A DNA stretch of 35,935 nt. Source: Desulfobacterales bacterium. GTDB taxonomy: Bacteria; Desulfobacterota; Desulfobacteria; Desulfobacterales; JAHDSC01. The stretch covers positions 1 through 35,935 of the forward strand of contig JAFGES010000062.1 in the NCBI GenBank assembly GCA_016931455.1. The letters run 5' to 3'. This document shows positions 32,450 to 35,935 of this stretch, one piece after another. The notes beneath the pieces were generated by a model. It was not told the DNA's origin and made no database searches. It saw only the letters and a list, made by a program, of their open reading frames with translations. Every line of letters begins with the position of its first letter. The stretch's first letter is position 1. A program made the position numbers and the translations under genes.

Positions 32450-32468
32450 AATCCCTTGAAAAGGGATT
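32450..32468. other. Small palindrome beside the IS91 transposase end
   Basis: AATCCCTT, GAA, AAGGGATT: an 8-bp stem with three-base loop, 5 bp beyond the transposase stop. IS91 elements have hairpin-bearing termini, so it may be part of the element's replication origin end. It also resembles the palindromic part of some CRISPR repeats, but it is a single copy. Confidence 0.35.
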
Positions 32469-32472
32469 GAAA

Positions 32473-33012
32473 TTACGAGGTGAAGCCGAGTAATTTCCTG
32501 CTCTTTGGCACCGTTTTATTAAACACCGCTTGCGGCCTTTTTTTCCACAGAGGCAACTCAAACGGCAAAACGGAACAGACGTACTTCAGCTCACCGCCGC
32601 AGCTCGGGCAATACAGCGGCTTCGGCTTGGGGATCGCTGGTGGTGCCGGAGTCTCGATATCAAAGGCGTTGGCCAATTCGATCAGCCCCCGGATATCATC
32701 CAGAGATACCGACGCATTGGGATTCATGAACCCGTAGTACCGCACTTTCATAAGCCCGATGGGCAGTATATGCTGCAAAAACCGGCGGATGAACTCCATG
32801 GCATCCAGCTTCATTCGTCTGGTTCGCGAACTCCCGGATTTCCGATACAGGATAGTAACGATGCGACCTTCCACTTTATCAATACGGTGATCTGATATGG
32901 CGACTTTGAACACATAAGGCGCCAGATACTTTATGGTCTGCTCTGCGGCGCCCACGGGTTGAATATTGACGTTCCAGTCTAGGTTCCAAACCTCAGCAAA
33001 ATGGGGGAAAAT
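32473..33012 (-). pseudogene. IS91-family transposase, 3' fragment
   Basis: C-terminal third of a Y2-type rolling-circle transposase (Transposase_32). Recognisable by KYLAPYVFKVAISDHRI, MEFIRRFLQHILPIGLMKVRYYGF and a terminal zinc-ribbon-like CPSC. The frame continues upstream through AEVWNLDWNVNIQPVG, so the coding similarity extends to about 33012. The catalytic tyrosines and the rest of the N-terminal two thirds are missing. A GTG at 32955 could start a 160-residue product, but it lies in the middle of the family domain and is not a true start. Confidence 0.85.
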
Positions 33013-33168
33013 GGGGGTCGGACCGTGGTAAACGTTAGAAATAAAGAGATATTTAGTTAAAATTGGTACTCAAAATGGTCTTAACCTATCATTTTTAATA
33101 CCGAAAAGATTCATTTAAAAAATAAAGCCCCAACAAAAACATGCTGCGGATAATCCTCAGATCTTCAT

Positions 33169-33309
33169 GTTCGCTTTTCCGTTTGCATTAATTAAATTCA
33201 TAAGATAATGTTTATAGAAAAGAACAAGTCGGAGGAAACAGGTGACTGATATATTAAAAAAAATTGAGCGTGAGGCACTTAGTTTATCACATCAGGAAAG
33301 GGCATTTTT
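33169..33309 (+). repeat. Copy A of a 141-bp direct repeat (antitoxin 5' end)
   Basis: Matches 35286-35426 at 137 of 141 positions without gaps. It includes the promoter/leader and the first 22 codons of the antitoxin gene found intact at 35359. Sequence identity stops abruptly at both ends. The flanks at 33013-33168 and 33326-33456 show nothing recognisable. Confidence 0.9.
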
Positions 33310-33325
33310 CCCTTTACGGGTCTGA
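33242..33325 (+). pseudogene. Truncated addiction-module antitoxin
   Basis: GTG start with GGAGG upstream. Reads MTDILKKIEREALSLSHQER like the intact antitoxin at 35359, then leaves the homology after residue 22 and stops at codon 28. It lacks most of the protein and is surely nonfunctional. The duplication ends here, so the rest was lost or never copied. Confidence 0.85.
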
Positions 33326-33456
33326 CCAAGCCAAATCCGCTTTTGATAAGGACTTATACCAAAAAAGGCCTGCTTTTTTCAGCTTAGAACTGCACTTTCA
33401 GAGTTCAAAATGATAGTTTAAGGAATTGAATTCCGAAAAATTCTTAGGCCATGGTT

Positions 33457-33816
33457 TCATAAGCTTAACTCAACCCTGAAATCGGTCGCCTTAACAACCG
33501 GTCGAACTGTGCCCTTCTCCCGAATCAAATCCACAATGCCGTAATTGGAGAGGGTTTTTAAAGTTCTTGATAGATTTGATTTTTTCCGACCGGATAATAT
33601 TTCAAGCTGTGCCAAAGAAACCGGATGTTTGTCCCTGATCAGCCTTAATAGTTCCTGGTTTTGCCCGCTCAAAACCTGGCCAATGGATTCCATGGATTCA
33701 AAAAAAACCTTTGGATCATCCTTTTTGGGTTTGATCTCGCCTTTTGCAATGGCAATGGTTCTTTTTTGATACTCTTCTCTGGAGAGAACACCAATTTTCA
33801 TTATATTTTTTTTCAA
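33457..33816 (-). CDS. TumA-like antitoxin with winged-helix DNA-binding domain
   Basis: About 119 residues. The C-terminal half is a winged helix (LLRLIRDKHPVSLAQLEILSGRKKSNLSRTLKTLSNYGIVDLI), with the recognition helix near SGRKKSNLSRTL. The partner toxin gene precedes it by 4 bp on the same strand. Start choice: a TTG at 33816 has GGGGGA eight bases upstream; an ATG at 33801 (MKIGVLSREEYQKR) and an ATG at 33840 that would overlap the toxin are alternatives. It probably represses its own operon through the palindrome at 34195-34213. Family assignment rests on pairing and on my memory of TumE neighbours. Confidence 0.75.
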   Translation of the reverse strand: MKKNIMKIGVLSREEYQKRTIAIAKGEIKPKKDDPKVFFESMESIGQVLSGQNQELLRLIRDKHPVSLAQLEILSGRKKSNLSRTLKTLSNYGIVDLIREKGTVRPVVKATDFRVELSL

Positions 33817-33820
33817 TGTC

Positions 33821-34183
33821 TTATCCCCCAATATGTTCATTCACAGCTTTCCAAAAATCATCAAGAAGATGGCCGGCTGATTCAAATTCATATGGCGTTA
33901 CCCTATCGACATGGTGTTTATGGTCCCAAGTGATTTTTCTGCCTGAATACCTTTTGCGGCCTTTAACCTTTATCGCATGTGCGTTATCGAAGCCCACAAT
34001 CCGTGAATTGTTTTTGTCATGCAGGGTCAAAGAATACCGAACACCATGGGGTGTCGATGGCGTCGGATCAACCCTTCTGGCTTCAAACTTCACCCAATAT
34101 CCATTCTCCATAATGAAAATTTCACCATCCAAATCAAAAAGAGTATTGAGGTCGTGACCATATTCAGGAGAATGGTTATTCAT
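33821..34183 (-). CDS. TumE family toxin (DUF6516-like)
   Basis: 120 residues, matching the TumE/DUF6516 toxin family: FDLDGEIFIMENGYWVKFEARRV, then PTPSTPHGVRYSLTLHDKNNSRIVGFDNAHAIK and the HHVDR motif. The gene is complete and co-directional with an HTH antitoxin 4 bp downstream, the usual toxin-first order for this group. The promoter predicted at 34190-34219 would place the transcript start at or next to the ATG, so the message may be leaderless. Unlike the other two modules at this locus, it looks intact. The target of the toxin is not known to me. Confidence 0.78.
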   Translation of the reverse strand: MNNHSPEYGHDLNTLFDLDGEIFIMENGYWVKFEARRVDPTPSTPHGVRYSLTLHDKNNSRIVGFDNAHAIKVKGRKRYSGRKITWDHKHHVDRVTPYEFESAGHLLDDFWKAVNEHIGG

Positions 34184-34189
34184 AGGTAT

Positions 34190-34219
34190 ATGATATTATC
34201 ATCCGATGATAATTGTCAA
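34190..34219 (-). promoter_or_regulatory. Promoter with embedded operator for the TumE/TumA operon
   Basis: On the minus strand: TTGACA (34214-34219), 18-bp spacer, TATCAT (34190-34195). The spacer is almost entirely a perfect 9-bp dyad, ATTATCATC C GATGATAAT on the plus strand (34195-34213). A repressor bound there would block RNA polymerase, the usual way toxin-antitoxin operons are self-regulated. Confidence 0.7.
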
Positions 34220-34379
34220 CTGTTATTCTTGCAACACATTGAATTGAGGGAAAGACAAATTTTTACTTGAAAGCGGACACAAATTCGGACACAAAACGTC
34301 TTGCTTCTGATGCCTTATTTGCTTCTGATGCTTTTCGTAACTGCTTGAATCCATTGTGTTTGGGGTGGTTAGTGGAAGT

Positions 34380-34430
34380 CTCTCACGCCGGTAACGCGGG
34401 TTCGAGTCCCGCTGGGACCACCAATTCTTT
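34380..34430 (+). repeat. Right attachment-site repeat (truncated tRNA-Glu)
   Basis: Perfect 51-bp copy of 28035-28085: anticodon loop to CCA end of tRNA-Glu plus a few bases. The 5' half of the tRNA is absent, so this is not a tRNA gene. Similarity continues, at lower identity, to about 34516. That part includes a stem at 34442-34454 and 34477-34490 and the left arm of the tRNA terminator. The 160 bp before the repeat (34220-34379) hold only short ambiguous frames and no integrase end. Confidence 0.88.
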
Positions 34431-34510
34431 CAAGGGCTTATGATGCTTCACGACAAACTTGACCTTTTGGAAGCATGTCGTGGAAGCATCTTCATATAAA
34501 ATCCGTTATC

Positions 34511-34651
34511 GATTGCTCTGATAACTGCATATATAGTCTTTTCATCAGCACTGAACTGCTTGAAAGTCATGCCGTCTATAAATTTAGTCACCCTCTTTAT
34601 TTCTTATACAATATCTTCGAGATAATCTTCATAGTATCGATCATTCTTCAT
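34511..34651 (-). pseudogene. hepT: hepT (HEPN ribonuclease toxin), truncated and with a stop codon
   Basis: The minus-strand ATG at 34649-34651 overlaps the mntA stop as ATGA, the usual mntA-hepT coupling. The frame reads MKNDRYYEDYLEDIV, then TAA at codon 16 (34604-34606), then EIKRVTKFIDGMTFKQFSAD and EKTIYAVIRAI, which is clear HepT sequence. The similarity stops there at the junction with the tRNA-terminator copy. The catalytic R-x4-H motif, which lies further on, is gone. So the toxin is dead twice over. Confidence 0.85.
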
Positions 34652-34944
34652 ATTTCAACAGCCTCATCCAATACTCGCTTTGCAATCCTTGGTTTTAAAG
34701 TATTTTTTATCACTAAATCTACTTTTACGCCTAATAGATCAGATAAATAATTTTCAAGTTCAATATATCTGATTAGCCCCGGAACATCTTCATATTCGAT
34801 CAGGATATCCAAATCACTTTCACTACTTTGTTCCTGTCTCACATAAGAACCAAATACTGATAATGATTTGACCTGATATTGCTTCGAAAGTGTTGGAAGC
34901 TGTTTAGATAGTTTTTCTTTTATTTCAGATAGTTTTAAATTCAT
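34648..34944 (-). CDS. mntA: MntA-type nucleotidyltransferase antitoxin
   Basis: 98 residues. Minimal nucleotidyltransferase with the GSx10DxD motif (GSYVRQEQSSESDLD, with the metal-binding DLD) and a later VDLVI providing the third acidic residue. In MntA-HepT modules it AMPylates the HepT toxin to silence it. The start is at the ATG at 34942-34944, just before MNLKLSEIKEKL, as in relatives; an ATG twelve codons upstream lacks support. The gene seems intact, while its partner hepT is broken, so it is now an orphan. Confidence 0.82.
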   Translation of the reverse strand: MNLKLSEIKEKLSKQLPTLSKQYQVKSLSVFGSYVRQEQSSESDLDILIEYEDVPGLIRYIELENYLSDLLGVKVDLVIKNTLKPRIAKRVLDEAVEI

Positions 34945-35285
34945 TACACCCCACAAGCCATCCTTTGGCTCTTTCATCAAAACATTGGACCCTATTTTAC
35001 ATCTCCCGTCTTAGGTCCGGGCGAATCCACACATCGGTTACGACTATTATCTCTGTTGCTTAATAAAAAATCTTAACATAAATAATATGGTTTTCTCAAA
35101 ATAAAAAACTACATCTTTTAGAATGGGCTTTAAAAATCGCTCTTCAAATAAATAATGAATAAAAGTCCGAAGAACACCATACACTAGACTGATAGAGCCG
35201 TTCCCATTTTGAATTTTGACGGTTTTAGACTTTTAATTGTTTTTAAAACAGTCCCTTAGCCCCCAACCAGCTGGTGATGGTGGGC
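34945..35285. other. Intergenic region between mntA and the antitoxin repeat
   Basis: About 340 bp. It presumably holds the mntA promoter on the minus strand. I see no gene, clear promoter or repeat besides the start of the 141-bp repeat at 35286. Confidence 0.3.
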
Positions 35286-35426
35286 GTTCGCTTTTCCGTT
35301 TGCATTAATTAAATTCATAAGATAATGTTTATAGAAAAGAACAAGTCGGAGAAAACAGGTGTCTGATATATTAAAAAAAATTGAGCGTGAAGCACTTAGT
35401 TTATCACATCAAGAAAGGGCATTTTT
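35286..35426 (+). repeat. Copy B of the 141-bp direct repeat
   Basis: Parent-like copy of 33169-33309 (four mismatches). It contains the upstream region and the first 22 codons of the intact antitoxin gene. Confidence 0.9.
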
Positions 35427-35589
35427 AGCTGACAGGCTTCTTAGCTCTCTTGGTGGGAATGGGCTAAATGATATAGATATTGAATGGATTAATGAAGTTG
35501 AACGCCGATATAATGAATATAAAGATGGCAAAAGAAAAGGGATTTCAGCTGAAAAAATATACGCCGAGGTAAACCGGATTTTAAAATGA
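35359..35589 (+). CDS. Addiction-module component antitoxin (RelB/ParD-like)
   Basis: 76 residues. Fits the short putative addiction-module component family (TIGR02574 type): an N-terminal helix, SLSHQERAFLADRLLSSL, then DIDIEWINEVERRYNEYKDGK and SAEKIYAEV. The start is a GTG with GGAG eight bases upstream. It neutralises a RelE/ParE-type toxin encoded directly after it, but that gene is reduced to its last 27 codons. The stop overlaps the remnant's ATG as ATGA. Intact antitoxin without toxin. Confidence 0.85.
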   Translation: MSDILKKIEREALSLSHQERAFLADRLLSSLGGNGLNDIDIEWINEVERRYNEYKDGKRKGISAEKIYAEVNRILK

Positions 35590-35669
35590 TAATTGAACCG
35601 GATCATATTAGAATTATTGCTGTTGCTCATACCAAACGGAAACCAGGTTATTGGGCAGAAAGAACATGA
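35586..35669 (+). pseudogene. C-terminal remnant of a ParE/RelE-type toxin
   Basis: 27 codons (MIIEPDHIRIIAVAHTKRKPG and YWAERT). The RIIAVAHTKRKPGYW stretch is the typical C-terminal strand and tail of this toxin family, which is normally about 95 residues. The first two thirds are missing by an internal deletion that kept the ATGA coupling with the antitoxin. It cannot form the ribonuclease or gyrase-inhibitor fold. Confidence 0.85.
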
Positions 35670-35935
35670 TATTTAAATACAGCGATATGAATAGGCCATT
35701 AACGGATCGACTGACAAGATGTGAATGTTGCCCGCGCAAATGCCGGGTGAATCGGCTTGAAAAACAAGTCGGGTTTTGCAGGATCCATGCCAGTGTTCAG
35801 GTTTCTCATGCCGGTCTACATTTTGGAGAAGAACCCCCCATCTCAGGGACAAAAGGTTCAGGGACCATTTTTTTCGCTGGATGCAATCTTCGCTGTGTGT
35901 TTTGCCAGAATTACCAGATCAGCCAGGAGTTTCAG
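35666..35935 (+). CDS. PflX-like radical SAM protein (partial, runs off the window)
   Basis: First 90 codons of a gene that continues past the window. An N-terminal cysteine cluster (CECCPRKCRVNRLEKQVGFC) is followed by the radical SAM motif CNLRCVFCQNY (C-x3-C-x2-C), which binds the SAM-cleaving [4Fe-4S] cluster. This layout, with EEPPISGTKGSGTIFF between, matches the PflX/COG1313 group related to pyruvate formate-lyase activating enzymes; the substrate is unknown. Start: ATG at 35666 overlaps the toxin remnant's stop as ATGA; an ATG at 35687 is the alternative and gives the more usual N-terminus. Confidence 0.85.
   Translation, partial: MIFKYSDMNRPLTDRLTRCECCPRKCRVNRLEKQVGFCRIHASVQVSHAGLHFGEEPPISGTKGSGTIFFAGCNLRCVFCQNYQISQEFQ

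Noticed and set aside
32450-32473. A palindrome followed by GATTGAAAT that resembles a CRISPR repeat end
   Set aside because: Single copy with no second repeat or spacer at regular distance. It lies at the end of the IS91 transposase fragment, where hairpins are expected.
34220-34378. The end of a tyrosine integrase next to the right repeat
   Set aside because: Short open frames exist on both strands, but none shows the R-H-R-Y motifs or is long enough to assign.
34375-34424. A second tRNA-Glu gene
   Set aside because: Only the sequence from the anticodon loop to the CCA end is present; the upstream bases do not form the acceptor, D arm or 5' anticodon stem.

Overview
The window looks like a chromosome segment of a low-to-mid G+C anaerobic deltaproteobacterium, most likely a member of the Desulfobacterales. 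This rests on the gene mix: DivIVA next to YggT, PilT with a PilU-like paralogue, CoaX, FolP-FtsH-TilS, GrpE-DnaK, YebC-RlmE-RadA, a PflX-type radical SAM protein, and MntA/HepT and TumE modules. No ribosomal RNA or diagnostic respiratory gene is present, so the placement is an inference.

Bases 1-27950 are ordinary core genome. On the minus strand lie a NUDIX hydrolase, a periplasmic thioredoxin, CcdA and ProC. Divergent from them are YggT, DivIVA, PilT, a PilU-like ATPase and a zinc-ribbon/pseudo-receiver protein. Next come CoaX, YbbR, FolP, FtsH and TilS on the minus strand, then an SRP RNA with its own promoter, and GrpE-DnaK. DnaK and a convergent acyl-CoA synthetase share a strong terminator. 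An unrecognised 303-residue protein, a class I aminotransferase of the alanine transaminase type, a small lipoprotein, LolA, NadA, and a RadA-RlmE-YebC minus-strand group follow, then a MltB-like transglycosylase and a two-helix membrane protein.

The most striking regulatory element is upstream of the aminotransferase. A promoter drives a 25-codon leader peptide with five consecutive alanine codons. It is followed by mutually exclusive RNA hairpins and two tandem intrinsic terminators. All the parts of a classical ribosome-stalling attenuator are there, but tuned to alanine, which I do not know as a described attenuator specificity.

From 28003 the window changes character. An intact tRNA-Glu(CTC) is followed 6.3 kb later by a 51-bp perfect copy of its 3' part, starting exactly at the anticodon loop. 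This is the signature of a site-specifically integrated island, yet no integrase is visible. The island holds small hypothetical genes, an IS110-family transposase with a large structured upstream region, an integron-like gene cassette with attC-like ends, an IS91-family transposase fragment and an apparently intact TumE/TumA-like pair with an operator inside its promoter. Beyond the right repeat are two decayed toxin-antitoxin modules: an orphan MntA with a broken hepT, and an intact antitoxin with only the tail of its toxin, whose first 141 bp are duplicated 2.1 kb upstream. The window ends inside a PflX-like radical SAM gene.
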